Program-made: the position numbers and the translations under genes | Notes under the pieces: model-generated | What the model saw: the letters and a program-made list of their open reading frames with translations, nothing else | Database searches by the model: none | What the model was told of the DNA's origin: nothing | Shown here: positions 53,706 to 63,339 of the stretch, piece by piece | Layout: each line of letters starts with the position of its first letter | Numbering within the stretch: position 1 is the first letter of the stretch | Source: Picrophilus oshimae DSM 9789 | GTDB lineage: Archaea > Thermoplasmatota > Thermoplasmata > Thermoplasmatales > Thermoplasmataceae | Length of the DNA stretch: 64,000 nucleotides | Reading direction: 5' to 3' | Assembly: GCF_900176435.1 (NCBI RefSeq) | Contig: NZ_FWYE01000002.1 | Span: 62,001 to 126,000, forward strand

Positions 53706-56700
53706 ATGTTTGAGAACTTTTTCCATTCGGTTGGCAGCTTCTCAAGAAAACACAGAAAGGCATTAATAGCCTTCTGGATTGTGATCTTTATATTGATGCT
53801 ACCGTTTGCCGAGCAGTTTTTTAATGATACATCTTATAATATATCAAGCTCAATCATAACGAAGAATTCCATGGCCTATAAAGCGAACAGCCTTCTGGAA
53901 AGCCAGTTCAATGGATCTGATCCAAATGAGCTGATAGTTGTTGTTAATAATACAAACATAGACAATTTAACAGTAAACCAGAATATGATTAATTTTGAGA
54001 ATTCATTGAAAGATTACATGGAAAAACAAAAAATAGACTTTATAAACATAACAAGCATAATAACAACGGAGAATAAGACTCTTTTATCATTTTCAAGGGG
54101 CATTTATTCAGAGGAGAACTCCACATATAATTTAATGATGAAACTGCACAATGAAACAACGTCGCTGTTAAATCAATCAGGGAGCCTTGTGAGGCTTGAA
54201 TTTGGGCTTCCACTTGAATATCTATTAATATTTGAAAAGACTAATAATAATACAATAGCATATAAGGATGTATCGACCGGTCTTAAGGGCCTGCCGCTAA
54301 TATATTTAAATTATCTTTCAGGCTACTGGAACTCAACGATTAAAAATCTTAATAATAGCAATGCCATTTATATAATGAATAACGCAATAAATAGTACCGT
54401 ATCAAATAGGGCCTTTGAAAAGATTTTAAACAGCACATTGATGCTTGACCTTTCGAGGAATTACACACTCTATGAGTATTATAAAGACCCTGAAAACATA
54501 AATAGCTCCCTGCCAGGCTTCAGCGTTTCATATGTATCAAACGCCATTAAATCAAATAAGAATGCCACAAAATTCATAGAGGATGATCTGTGCATTAGTC
54601 CATATAAATTTGTATACAAATCATTTAATGTGAGCGAACCTGTATCATTTAAAATGATAACGCCAATGGTTTCAATAATATATAATGCAAGTATAAAGAT
54701 TTTTAAAAACGACCCATTTATAATGATAAATAATGGATCCTACAAATGGTATTTATACAGCCTTTACAATACATCAGGTAAGAACATAGGGTCATTTGTC
54801 TATGGTAATTCCGGCATATTAAAAAATTACCCATACAATGAATATCCTGTGCTGCCATCAAATTATGTAAAAAACTCCCTTCTTGGTTATAATAATTCAA
54901 CACTGCTCTTTATAATAGATTATAAGGGTAATTTAACAGCCTCCGAGATAAATGGAATAAATCATATAACATCAAGGTATGCATCGATTATACCAAATAG
55001 CAAATACTATCTTGCCGGAAATACCGTTGCCGACAGTGAGCTTGGAACCGAGGTCATAAACGGCCTGGTCATAGCCCTTTTAATAGGCATATCCATATCA
55101 ATTGTTATTGTTGGGGTTTTCTTTAGATCTCCTGTTGCGGCGTTTATTCCATTGCTGGTTTTTATACTTTCGGCTGTCATAACTGCCGGAATCAGCGGTA
55201 TAATCTATAAATATATCTTTCATTCCTCGATATCATTTATTACACCAACGTTGCTTATGATACTTTTACTTGGCATATCATCTGATTACACCGTTTATAT
55301 ATTATCAAGATACAGATCAGAATTAAAGGGAAAAAACATGGAGGCATCACAGGAAACTGCAAAGTGGGCCGGCCTTGCAGTTTTCACATCCGGAACGACT
55401 GTTGCAATATCATACATTGTTTTATGGCTTTCTGGTATACCAATATTCAGTGATGATGGATTAACAAATGCCCTTGGTGCATTGATAGCAATAACAATAG
55501 CAAACACGTTTTTAATAGCATTAACTGCATTGCTCGGTAAAAGGGCATACTGGCCATCAAGGTTTGAGGAAAAGAAGAGATTGCCATTTGAGAGCTCTAT
55601 GACCAGGATAGCAGGATTCACACTGAAAAACAGGAAGAAGTTAATAGTATTATTTATAATATTAACCATTGCCGGGCTTTACGTGTATTCTGTAACGCCA
55701 ACAAATATGGATGTTTTTACCCTGCTGCCGCCAAGCAGCGGTATAGAATCGCTGGTCGTTGTAAATGATTCATTTCATTACGACCTCTTTGATCCTTCAT
55801 ATATAATAGTCAATTTCACATCGCCAATAGTATCACATGGAAAATACAATGAAACCGAGTACAATGAAATCGTGAATATAGAAAAAAGATTGCTTGAAAA
55901 CAGTGACGTTCATTCAGTCCTTGGTATAGGATATCCATTTGGATATTATGTAAATTACAGCTTTTTAAGCAGCGATAACAGATATGTAGGCAATTACATA
56001 AACCAAACAAACTCATACATAGGCAAAAATCCCAGGTATGCCGAGATCGTTATATATCTTTCAAATATAGCATGGAGCGGCCAGTCAACAAAGTTTGTTA
56101 ATGAGATGCCATCAATCGCAGGCAATGGCAACAACTACAAAGTATATGTTGGCGGATTAACAGAGTATCTTAACGATGCCTATTCATTTACATCTGCATC
56201 ATTTGAAAAAATGATACCAATACTTGCAGCTTCCGTTTTTATAATATTATTGCTTCAGATAGCGTCCGCCTTTACACCGGTTAGATTAATATTAATGGTC
56301 ATGGCATCAGTTATTGTCTCTTTATCTGTTACATATGCAATATTTTATTATACACTGCATTTGCCAATAATAATATTCCTGCCGCTCTTTGTATTCATAA
56401 CTCTCCTGGCCGTCGGCCTTGACTATGATATATTCATGGTTACCAAGGCAAGGGAGGGTGTAATTAAGGGTTTAAGCAACGATGAGGCAATAAAACAGAG
56501 TATAATACAGAATGGTGGTGTAATAATAACCCTTGGTTCATTGCTGTTTGTTACCTTCGGTGCACTTTACTTCTCCGGTATAGGCATAATGCAGGAGATA
56601 GGCATAGGCCTTGCACTTGGCGTTTTAATAGATACTTTCATAAGCTGGCCATTCTTTGTTCCGTCAATAATGCTTTATCTCGATAAATACAACTGGTGGC

Positions 56701-56729
56701 CATCGAAGATAGGAAGGAATAAAAAATAA
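53706..56729 (+). CDS. MMPL/RND-superfamily membrane transporter
   Basis: 1007 aa. The layout is that of an RND pump: N-terminal helix (about 20-40), a large external Asn-rich loop with many NxS/T sites, five to six helices (about 455-640) including LLGISSDYTVYILSRYR, a second external loop, then a second helix bundle with VGLDYDIFMVTKAREG. Such DY motifs carry protons in MMPL proteins. The likely role is proton-driven export of lipids, peptides or drugs. Many potential N-glycosylation sites fit an acid-exposed protein. Single gene. Confidence 0.92.
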   Translation: MFENFFHSVGSFSRKHRKALIAFWIVIFILMLPFAEQFFNDTSYNISSSIITKNSMAYKANSLLESQFNGSDPNELIVVVNNTNIDNLTVNQNMINFENSLKDYMEKQKIDFINITSIITTENKTLLSFSRGIYSEENSTYNLMMKLHNETTSLLNQSGSLVRLEFGLPLEYLLIFEKTNNNTIAYKDVSTGLKGLPLIYLNYLSGYWNSTIKNLNNSNAIYIMNNAINSTVSNRAFEKILNSTLMLDLSRNYTLYEYYKDPENINSSLPGFSVSYVSNAIKSNKNATKFIEDDLCISPYKFVYKSFNVSEPVSFKMITPMVSIIYNASIKIFKNDPFIMINNGSYKWYLYSLYNTSGKNIGSFVYGNSGILKNYPYNEYPVLPSNYVKNSLLGYNNSTLLFIIDYKGNLTASEINGINHITSRYASIIPNSKYYLAGNTVADSELGTEVINGLVIALLIGISISIVIVGVFFRSPVAAFIPLLVFILSAVITAGISGIIYKYIFHSSISFITPTLLMILLLGISSDYTVYILSRYRSELKGKNMEASQETAKWAGLAVFTSGTTVAISYIVLWLSGIPIFSDDGLTNALGALIAITIANTFLIALTALLGKRAYWPSRFEEKKRLPFESSMTRIAGFTLKNRKKLIVLFIILTIAGLYVYSVTPTNMDVFTLLPPSSGIESLVVVNDSFHYDLFDPSYIIVNFTSPIVSHGKYNETEYNEIVNIEKRLLENSDVHSVLGIGYPFGYYVNYSFLSSDNRYVGNYINQTNSYIGKNPRYAEIVIYLSNIAWSGQSTKFVNEMPSIAGNGNNYKVYVGGLTEYLNDAYSFTSASFEKMIPILAASVFIILLLQIASAFTPVRLILMVMASVIVSLSVTYAIFYYTLHLPIIIFLPLFVFITLLAVGLDYDIFMVTKAREGVIKGLSNDEAIKQSIIQNGGVIITLGSLLFVTFGALYFSGIGIMQEIGIGLALGVLIDTFISWPFFVPSIMLYLDKYNWWPSKIGRNKK

Positions 56730-56755
56730 TATATATAATTCTTATATTATGAAAC

Positions 56756-56977
56756 ATGAAGACCTATCTAAAGGTAATATTTAACAGCGAGGGTACAAAG
56801 CCCAGTGAGGTTGTTGAAAGACTAAGATCGCTAGGTTTCACACTTATAAAGGGCGAGCATGACATGGTATATGAATGGCCCGATTCTGCAACGGCCGAGG
56901 ATGCCATATGGTTTGCAGACAAGATACAGGCAACACTTCAGGGATTTAGGGTCTATTTTGAGCTTGAAACAGAATGA
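56756..56977 (+). CDS. small conserved protein, 73 aa
   Basis: Begins MKTYLKVIFNSEGTKPSEVV and ends FRVYFELETE. The alternation of strands and helices suggests a compact ferredoxin-like alpha/beta fold. No function is recognised. It follows the exporter gene by 26 bases on the same strand. Convergent overlap of 25 bases with the RNase P subunit gene. Its codon use and short but good start support a real gene. Confidence 0.7.
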   Translation: MKTYLKVIFNSEGTKPSEVVERLRSLGFTLIKGEHDMVYEWPDSATAEDAIWFADKIQATLQGFRVYFELETE

Positions 56978-57228
56978 TCCCTTATTTTGATCCTTCTTGT
57001 ATTGCCGCAGTGGTCGCAATGTATTAAAACAAAACCGTTTTTTAATCTTATCACTGGACTTCTGTAAGGCATCTTGCATACCTTGCAGTACTGGAGTTTA
57101 ATATCATGGTTTAATGTAATATCCATCCTTTTTGAGATTTTTTCCATTAAATCTATGCATCTTTCTGGATTGTCTGATACCCTTGAAATATTAATTAAAT
57201 AATTTATCCTTTTTAAGGCAATGTTCAT
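56953..57228 (-). CDS. rnp4: RNase P protein component 4 (Rpp21 homologue)
   Basis: 91 aa from ATG 57228 (MNIALKRINYLINIS); a longer reading would pass the promoter. Helical N-terminus, then a zinc ribbon with four Cys: CKVCKMPYRS near residue 52 and CDHCGNTRR near residue 75. Rpp21 binds RNase P RNA with Rpp29 and helps 5' maturation of tRNA. The TATA-like AAATATATATAC (minus strand, about 57249-57260) lies upstream. Very likely. Confidence 0.88.
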   Translation of the reverse strand: MNIALKRINYLINISRVSDNPERCIDLMEKISKRMDITLNHDIKLQYCKVCKMPYRSPVIRLKNGFVLIHCDHCGNTRRIKIRDHSVSSSK

Positions 57229-57265
57229 GACTAAAGATTTATTTTTTGTATATATATTTACCACC
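57229..57265. promoter_or_regulatory. divergent promoter of rnp4 and the HAD phosphatase gene
   Basis: 37 bases. For rnp4 (minus) the complement of 57249-57260, a TATA-like AAATATATATAC, lies 22-31 bases upstream. For the phosphatase gene (plus, ATG 57266) an ATTTATTTTTT stretch at 57237-57246 lies about 20-29 bases upstream. The two boxes sit nearly side by side. Confidence 0.55.
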
Positions 57266-57931
57266 ATGATAAAGCTTGTTGTGCTTGACGTTGATGGCAC
57301 ATTAACGGATAAATCCAGAATGATCTCTGTAAACGCAGTAAATGCAATAAGGAATTTAAAAACAAAGGTTGCTCTTGTAAGTGGTAATGTCCTGCCTGTT
57401 TTATACGGGCTTAAAATTTACATAGGTTTTGATGGATATATCTTTGCGGAGAACGGTGGAATAGCACTTATAAACAATAATATTGAAAAGTTCTTTGAAA
57501 AGGATGGCCCTGAATCCTTTTTGAATGATATTTCAGGTTACACATCTGCAAGGGGCATACTAACAAACAGGTGGCGGGAAACATCAATGGCCTTTACAGC
57601 CAACCATGATGAAATGGATATAATAGATCGCGAGGCGGCCAGGAGGGATCTATACATAGTTGACAGCGGCTTTACATTGCATATATTAAATAAGGGCCAG
57701 GACAAGGGCTTTGCGGTTAAAAAGATGATGGATATTATGAACATTGATTATAACAATGTTCTTGTTATTGGCGATTCGCAGAACGATGAGAGCATGTTCA
57801 GTCTTGGAACATTAAGTGCATGCCCTGGAAACGCTTCTGAAAAAATAAAAGAAATGAGCAATTATGTATCTGGGAAATGCTATGGTGATGAACTCTTTGA
57901 TGTCTTTAGGCACTTTGATTTAATTCATTGA
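57266..57931 (+). CDS. HAD-superfamily phosphoglycolate phosphatase-type protein
   Basis: 221 aa from ATG 57266 (MIKLVVLDVDGTLTDKSRM); the reading from 57221 overlaps the divergent promoter and is rejected. DVDGT supplies the catalytic Asp pair, ALVSGNVLP the second motif, and VIGDSQNDESMF the metal-binding Asp. The arrangement is that of archaeal phosphoglycolate phosphatases (Thermoplasma TA0175-like), or close sugar-phosphate phosphatases. Convergent with pyrC (26-base overlap). Confidence 0.92.
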   Translation: MIKLVVLDVDGTLTDKSRMISVNAVNAIRNLKTKVALVSGNVLPVLYGLKIYIGFDGYIFAENGGIALINNNIEKFFEKDGPESFLNDISGYTSARGILTNRWRETSMAFTANHDEMDIIDREAARRDLYIVDSGFTLHILNKGQDKGFAVKKMMDIMNIDYNNVLVIGDSQNDESMFSLGTLSACPGNASEKIKEMSNYVSGKCYGDELFDVFRHFDLIH

Positions 57932-59132
57932 TAAATTTTCCTGATCTTTCATCAAGTATCTCCCTATTATCTATAATTACATCACCACGGAGAACTACGC
58001 TGTCTGGAAAGATAACATCAAAGCCGTTAAATGGCGATACCGGGTTCTTTGAATGAAGTTTATAATCATTTAATCTTTCAATGTTGTGGTAATCAAAACT
58101 GAAAAAGTCCGCGTAGTATCCATTGTCAATTACACCCTTCTTTATTTTAAAGAGTTTTGCAGGATTGTATATTGCAGTTTTATAGAATACATCAATTGGA
58201 AGGATCTTTTTTGATACCAGCGCAAGCATTAATGGTATCCTGGTTTCAACACCAATAATTCCTGGAAGCGCATATTCAAAATCCGTTTTTTCATTCTGTG
58301 AATGCGGTGCATGATCCGATGATAAAATATCAAAATTGCCTGATATATAGGAATTCAATAGCAATGACTGGGCACTTCTTGACCTCAATGGTGGATTTAC
58401 CTTTCCATAGGAACCTAGATCCATATCGTTGTTTAGCAGCAAATGATGTGGACTCGCCTCGGATAGCATCTCGATTTTATCGATAAACGTCTTATGGGCT
58501 ATGACCTTTGTGTTTAGATCATAATTCTTTATCTTTTCAACGCTTAAGATCTCGCATTCAACAGGCCTTGATTTATCATATTCCTTTAGGTTTTTTGCAT
58601 TAAAATAATGTTTTTTAAGGCATTCTGAATCCTCGGCATGGAAAAAAACAGGTACATTTAGGTCTTTTATTTTTGATATCTCCTCATTTGTAATGTCGCT
58701 GCCGTTTGTATTTGTTGTGTTTCCCATGTATATCTTTATGCCAGTTGATCTTTTATCAATTATTAATGAATTATCGCCGGTGAACATTGAATAGAGACCG
58801 AAATCACAGTAGGCCTTCCTGCTTACTATGGCAAGTTTGTCCGAGAATGCCTGGTAGTTATCTATTCTTATCTTATTATTTGGCATATCGATAATTGTTG
58901 TTGTGCCGCCAAAGATTGCGGACATTGTTCCTGTGGAAAAATCCTCCTTATATGTTTCACCAGGGTCCCTGAAATGAACGTGTGAATCCGTGCCTGCTGG
59001 CATAACGGCACCATTAAGCTTGATCTTCTTTCCTGGTATGTTCTTTTTTATACTGGTTATTATGCCATTATTTACATCAATTTCAAGGTACTCAAAATGG
59101 TCCTTATAATAAAAGTTTCCCGCGTAAATCAT
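57906..59132 (-). CDS. pyrC: dihydroorotase
   Basis: 408 aa. MPAGTDSHVHFRDPGETYKE holds the metal-binding His pair and Asp; FHAEDSECL and SSDHAPHS give the other metal ligands; the Lys in IKIYMG is where carboxylation is expected. It closes carbamoyl aspartate to dihydroorotate in pyrimidine synthesis. Length is normal for archaeal class I. Overlaps the phosphatase gene 3' end by 26 bases. Confidence 0.95.
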   Translation of the reverse strand: MIYAGNFYYKDHFEYLEIDVNNGIITSIKKNIPGKKIKLNGAVMPAGTDSHVHFRDPGETYKEDFSTGTMSAIFGGTTTIIDMPNNKIRIDNYQAFSDKLAIVSRKAYCDFGLYSMFTGDNSLIIDKRSTGIKIYMGNTTNTNGSDITNEEISKIKDLNVPVFFHAEDSECLKKHYFNAKNLKEYDKSRPVECEILSVEKIKNYDLNTKVIAHKTFIDKIEMLSEASPHHLLLNNDMDLGSYGKVNPPLRSRSAQSLLLNSYISGNFDILSSDHAPHSQNEKTDFEYALPGIIGVETRIPLMLALVSKKILPIDVFYKTAIYNPAKLFKIKKGVIDNGYYADFFSFDYHNIERLNDYKLHSKNPVSPFNGFDVIFPDSVVLRGDVIIDNREILDERSGKFINELNQSA

Positions 59133-59164
59133 ATAAAACGTTAATTTTTATTTATTTATAATAC

Positions 59165-59734
59165 TTATGAAAAGCGTTTTTTTATGCGATCGGTAATCAA
59201 AAGTGACCCTATTGACAGTATTCTTTTGTTTTTTACATCTATTGCGCTCATCGATGCGTATCTTATCTCTATGCCAAAGGATTCCTGCTCATCCATGTTT
59301 AAATAATATGATATTGCAGCCCTTATTGGAAAGGCATGGCTTACAATAATGCATCTTCCATTGTAAGAATCTATAAGATCGATCATTCTGGCCTGCTGTG
59401 ATTCAAATGTTTCCATGCCAAGCTCCTCCCTGGGCTTCATTGGTATTTCATTTATATGCATGCCCTCGTACTGGCCAAAATCAGATTCTATTGCCCTATC
59501 ATCAATTTTTAATTTTAAATTTGTTTCATTTGCTATAATCCTTGCTGTCTCCCTGGCCCTTAGCACAGGACTTGATATAATCATGTCAAAATTCATGGAT
59601 TTTAATTGATAGGCTGTGAATTTTGCCTGTTCTATGCCATTATCAGTCAAACCGTATTTGTTCATCTCCCTTGATAATATGCCGGATCTGTTTGTCATGC
59701 TCTCTCCGTGCCTTACCAGAATAACGTATTCCAT
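59165..59734 (-). CDS. histidine phosphatase family protein (paralogue of 37854-38450)
   Basis: 189 aa. ILVRHGESMTN (catalytic His), ISSPVLRARETARIIA and the C-terminal IVSHAFPIRAAISYYLN match the family. Its tail (SFGIEIRYASMSAIDVKNKRIL) closely follows that of the protein at 37854 (SFGIDIKNASMTVIDIDNKK). The pair could share the roles of phosphoglycerate mutase and a broader phosphatase. The start at 59734 has an AT-rich upstream region. It is upstream of pyrC on the same strand, 33 bases away. Confidence 0.92.
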   Translation of the reverse strand: MEYVILVRHGESMTNRSGILSREMNKYGLTDNGIEQAKFTAYQLKSMNFDMIISSPVLRARETARIIANETNLKLKIDDRAIESDFGQYEGMHINEIPMKPREELGMETFESQQARMIDLIDSYNGRCIIVSHAFPIRAAISYYLNMDEQESFGIEIRYASMSAIDVKNKRILSIGSLLITDRIKKRFS

Positions 59735-59837
59735 AATTATAATATATGTAAATAATATAATAAATTAAGCACTGATTTTTAGAAAATTAGCTTTATATGA
59801 TACATTACCATTGAATATTAATTTAATATCTTAAAAT

Positions 59838-61682
59838 ATGAATCATCTTAAAAATGAGAGGAGCCCGTATCTGTTACAGCACGCTTCAAATCCTGTGGAC
59901 TGGTATCCGTGGTCCGAGCAGGCCTTCGAAAAGGCAAGATCTGAAGGGAAATTAATATTTTTAAGCATAGGTTATTCAAGCTGCCACTGGTGCCATGTCA
60001 TGGAAAACGAGAGCTTTAAGGATGATCTGGTTGCCAGAAAGATGAATAAAACCTTTGTTTCCATAAAGGTTGACCGTGAGGAGAGGCCTGACATTGATAA
60101 TTATTATATAACGTTATCACAGTTGATGACCGGCCAGGCCGGCTGGCCATTAAACTTTATATTATCGCCTGAGAAAAAACCACTTTTTGCATTTACATAC
60201 ATACCAAGGGAAACAAGGAACAATATGATAGGAATGATGGATCTATGCGATACCGTTGATTACCTCTGGAATAATAAGCGTGATGAGCTCCTTGAAAATG
60301 CAAACAAGGCAATAAATGCAATTAAAAATGAGATTAAACCTGAGAGGATCGATTACAATGAGGCCATTGAGAATACATTCTATTCACTTAAAAGAACATT
60401 TGACATAGAATATGGCGGTTTTGGATCCGCACCAAAGTTCCCGGAGTACCATAAATTAATATTCATCATGCTTTATCATAAATACTTCCATGGGGACATT
60501 CACATGGCTGTAAAAACATTGACCGAAATGAGGCTCGGCGGCATATATGATCATGTTTCCGGCGGCTTTCATAGATACTCCACTGATTCGATGTGGATTG
60601 TTCCACACTTTGAAAAGATGATGTATGACCAGGCATTCGCGGTGCTTGCATACACGCAGGCATACCAGTTAACAGGGAAAAAGCTGTTTATGGATACTGT
60701 TCATGAAATAACAGATTTTGTTAATAATGAGTTTTTTGGTGAGGCATTTTACACGGCAATCGATGCAGATTACAAAAACATTGAGGGCTACTATTATACA
60801 TGGGATTACAATGATATAAAAGATATTATAGATGATGATTTTATAAATGACTTTAATATAAAACCAGAGGGGAACTTTATCTCTGATAAAATATCAGGGA
60901 GAAACATATTGTATTTAAAATCAGAGGATAAATTAAATGAAAAAAATATGAAAATACTTAAAAAATTAAAGGAAAAAAGGGTGGACTCACCATTTAAGGA
61001 TAAAAAGATACTTTGCGATGTAAACGGCATGGCGATAAAGGCTTTTAGCTATGCATACTCTGTTTTTAAGGATCGTAAAATGCTTGATATGGCAAGATCT
61101 GCCGCAGATTTTATTTTGTATGAGATGTACCAGGATGGAAAGCTGTATCACAGCTACATGAATGGCCTTGGGCCGCTGGCAAATTTCGATGACCATGCGT
61201 TTTTTATTTCAGGATTGATAGAATTATATAACATAACAAATGAAAAAAAGTATATAGATGCCGCAATTCAGTTAAATAAAAAATGCATTGATCTTTTTTA
61301 TGATGGTAATGGCTTCTTCAATTCAACAGGTGATTTCAGGATGAAGGAATACTATGATAGTGCGGTGCCTTCCGGCCTATCTGCTGAGCTGCAGAATCTA
61401 ATATTGCTATCGTTTATTGATAACAATCTTAATGTCTTTGAAAGGGCAATAGATTCCGTTGGTTACATAATAAAAAACAATCCAGCTTTTGCATCCGCAA
61501 TAGTGAGCTCGTTGATATATTATAAATACAGCTATAACATAAAGGGAAGCAAAGATTTTATAGAAAATATCGAAAAAAAATATGTACCATCAAGATTAAT
61601 AGAACTATCTAATAAAAACCAGGTATGCGATATGAACAAGTGCATTTACAATCCGGATGAGATAGAGAAAATACTAAGGTAA
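59838..61682 (+). CDS. DUF255/YyaL-like thioredoxin-domain protein
   Basis: 614 aa. The N-terminal thioredoxin-like domain contains the redox pair in [14 protein letters not shown] (about residues 51-56), then a large alpha/alpha-toroid-like region with glycoside-hydrolase-like motifs ([42 protein letters not shown]). Family function is unsettled, related to human SPATA20. The region between 59735 and 59838 is AT-rich; a TTTAATATC-like box lies upstream of ATG 59838. Family call very secure. Confidence 0.96.
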   Translation: MNHLKNERSPYLLQHASNPVDWYPWSEQAFEKARSEGKLIFLSIGYSSCHWCHVMENESFKDDLVARKMNKTFVSIKVDREERPDIDNYYITLSQLMTGQAGWPLNFILSPEKKPLFAFTYIPRETRNNMIGMMDLCDTVDYLWNNKRDELLENANKAINAIKNEIKPERIDYNEAIENTFYSLKRTFDIEYGGFGSAPKFPEYHKLIFIMLYHKYFHGDIHMAVKTLTEMRLGGIYDHVSGGFHRYSTDSMWIVPHFEKMMYDQAFAVLAYTQAYQLTGKKLFMDTVHEITDFVNNEFFGEAFYTAIDADYKNIEGYYYTWDYNDIKDIIDDDFINDFNIKPEGNFISDKISGRNILYLKSEDKLNEKNMKILKKLKEKRVDSPFKDKKILCDVNGMAIKAFSYAYSVFKDRKMLDMARSAADFILYEMYQDGKLYHSYMNGLGPLANFDDHAFFISGLIELYNITNEKKYIDAAIQLNKKCIDLFYDGNGFFNSTGDFRMKEYYDSAVPSGLSAELQNLILLSFIDNNLNVFERAIDSVGYIIKNNPAFASAIVSSLIYYKYSYNIKGSKDFIENIEKKYVPSRLIELSNKNQVCDMNKCIYNPDEIEKILR

Positions 61683-61713
61683 AACTATTATATTTAAATG
61701 ATATTTTTAAACG

Positions 61714-62688
61714 ATGAAATGCATATTATGCGGCATCAATGAGGCCTATAGGGACGGCATCTGCATTGAATGCCTTACCAGCATGAAGAATGTTTCCTAT
61801 GATAAAATAAATATTACAGTGTGCCCAAAATGTGGTTCAATTAAGATAAATAAGAGGTGGTACTATAACAATCCTGATGATGCTTTATTTAATTTTGTCT
61901 CCAGGATGCTGGAAAAGAAGAATAACAGCATTAAAAAAATTTACAATTACTTAAAGGATGATTACATAAACGTTAACATTGTTTTCGATGATGGCATTGA
62001 AAAAAATGTAAGCATACCAATGGATGTTTCCAGGGAGAGCTGCCCTGTTTGCAATAAATTAACAGGATCATACTACGAGGCCATAATACAGCTAAGAACC
62101 TTTTCAAGGGATAGATCACATTTAATAGATACTGCAAGGGACAATATAATAAATGATATTAAAAGATACAATGTAAATGATCCAAACTCATTTGTTTCAA
62201 AGGTTGTAAATCTTAAGGAGGGCATAGACATATACCTTGGAAAGAGGGACGACGCGGCAAAGGTTATAAAAAATCTTGATTCAAAGTACTTTATTGACAC
62301 AAAGGTAACAAAGTCACTTGCAGGCAAGAAGGATGGAAAGGATGTATTTAGATACACCCATTTAATAAGAATATTCGATCTTGAGCCGGGATCAATAATA
62401 TTCAGCAGGGGAAGAAACTACATGGTAAAATCCGTTGAGCCCGGAAACATAAACATAATGGATTTATCATTGAAAAAAGATTTAACGATGGATGAAAAAA
62501 CATTCTTCTCATCAAACTTTGATCTTATAAGAAGGTCTGAAAAGAGAAGGTTTATTGTCATATCAAACAATGGTTCCGAAACCGAACTTATGGACGAGAA
62601 GAATTTTAATATTGTAACCATAAAGGGAATAATAAAAAGCGATTCAATAGATCTTTACAATTACAATGATGAATATTATATTATATAA
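61714..62688 (+). CDS. NMD3-family protein
   Basis: 324 aa. The N-terminus holds zinc fingers: CILCGINEAYRDGICIEC (two CxxC) and CPKCGSIKI, then SCPVCNKLTGSYYEAIIQLR, which matches the NMD3 core. Eukaryotic NMD3 exports the 60S ribosomal subunit; in archaea it probably acts in large-subunit maturation. It lies in a plus-strand run (59838, 61714, 62734, RPA). Leaderless start near an AT box. Confidence 0.92.
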   Translation: MKCILCGINEAYRDGICIECLTSMKNVSYDKINITVCPKCGSIKINKRWYYNNPDDALFNFVSRMLEKKNNSIKKIYNYLKDDYINVNIVFDDGIEKNVSIPMDVSRESCPVCNKLTGSYYEAIIQLRTFSRDRSHLIDTARDNIINDIKRYNVNDPNSFVSKVVNLKEGIDIYLGKRDDAAKVIKNLDSKYFIDTKVTKSLAGKKDGKDVFRYTHLIRIFDLEPGSIIFSRGRNYMVKSVEPGNINIMDLSLKKDLTMDEKTFFSSNFDLIRRSEKRRFIVISNNGSETELMDEKNFNIVTIKGIIKSDSIDLYNYNDEYYII

Positions 62689-62733
62689 AATGCAAAACAG
62701 TATAATTAAAATAGTTAAAACTGATTGTTTTAT

Positions 62734-63339
62734 ATGGTTGATAAAAGCGAGATAATGGAATGGTTCAAAAATGGGAGCGACGATGCCAAGAATCTTATAG
62801 ATTTAAAATGGAATGCAGTCGATACAGGAAACTATGTAATTTTGCAGAGCGATAAGATCCCGTTTGCACTTTTCATGTCATCGAACAATGATGGAACTAT
62901 ATCATTGATCGTTAGAACCGGAATAGAAACCGCGACAATAGATAACAATGAAAGGTTAAAGATATATAGAATATTATTAATATTAAACAGGCGTGTTGAG
63001 CTTGTAAAATTTATGCTTGATGGTATAAATGAGGAGGTTGTTTCCAGGGTTGATTTCACGGATCAAAATTTAACAAAGGATGTAATGAACATAGGTTTAA
63101 ACACAATATTAAGCGCATTCTATTTAATGGTTCAGGCATTAAACCTTCAGGAGGAATTCAACGAGCAGATCATAGAGAGGATGGCAATGCTTATAAAGAG
63201 CATGTTTGAGAATGGCAAGAGCCGTGATGAAATAAAGGAATATCTAGTTAAAACCACCGGTATACGTGACGAGGATGCGGAAAGGTTAATAAGCGAGGTG
63301 CTTGATTCGAACAAGCCACCAAGCAGCATGTATCAGTGA
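62734..63339 (+). CDS. conserved archaeal protein of unknown function, 201 aa
   Basis: From ATG 62734 (MVDKSEIMEWFKNGSDDAKN). Residues about 1-130 form an alpha/beta domain of the type seen in DUF2299/secretion-chaperone-like proteins, followed by helices and a C-terminal stretch resembling a UBA/CUE-like helical end (KEYLVKTTGIRDEDAERLISE). Function unknown. The gene stands directly before RPA; its stop TGA overlaps the RPA start region (TGATG), so co-translation with the ssDNA-binding protein is likely. It may act with RPA. Confidence 0.75.
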   Translation: MVDKSEIMEWFKNGSDDAKNLIDLKWNAVDTGNYVILQSDKIPFALFMSSNNDGTISLIVRTGIETATIDNNERLKIYRILLILNRRVELVKFMLDGINEEVVSRVDFTDQNLTKDVMNIGLNTILSAFYLMVQALNLQEEFNEQIIERMAMLIKSMFENGKSRDEIKEYLVKTTGIRDEDAERLISEVLDSNKPPSSMYQ

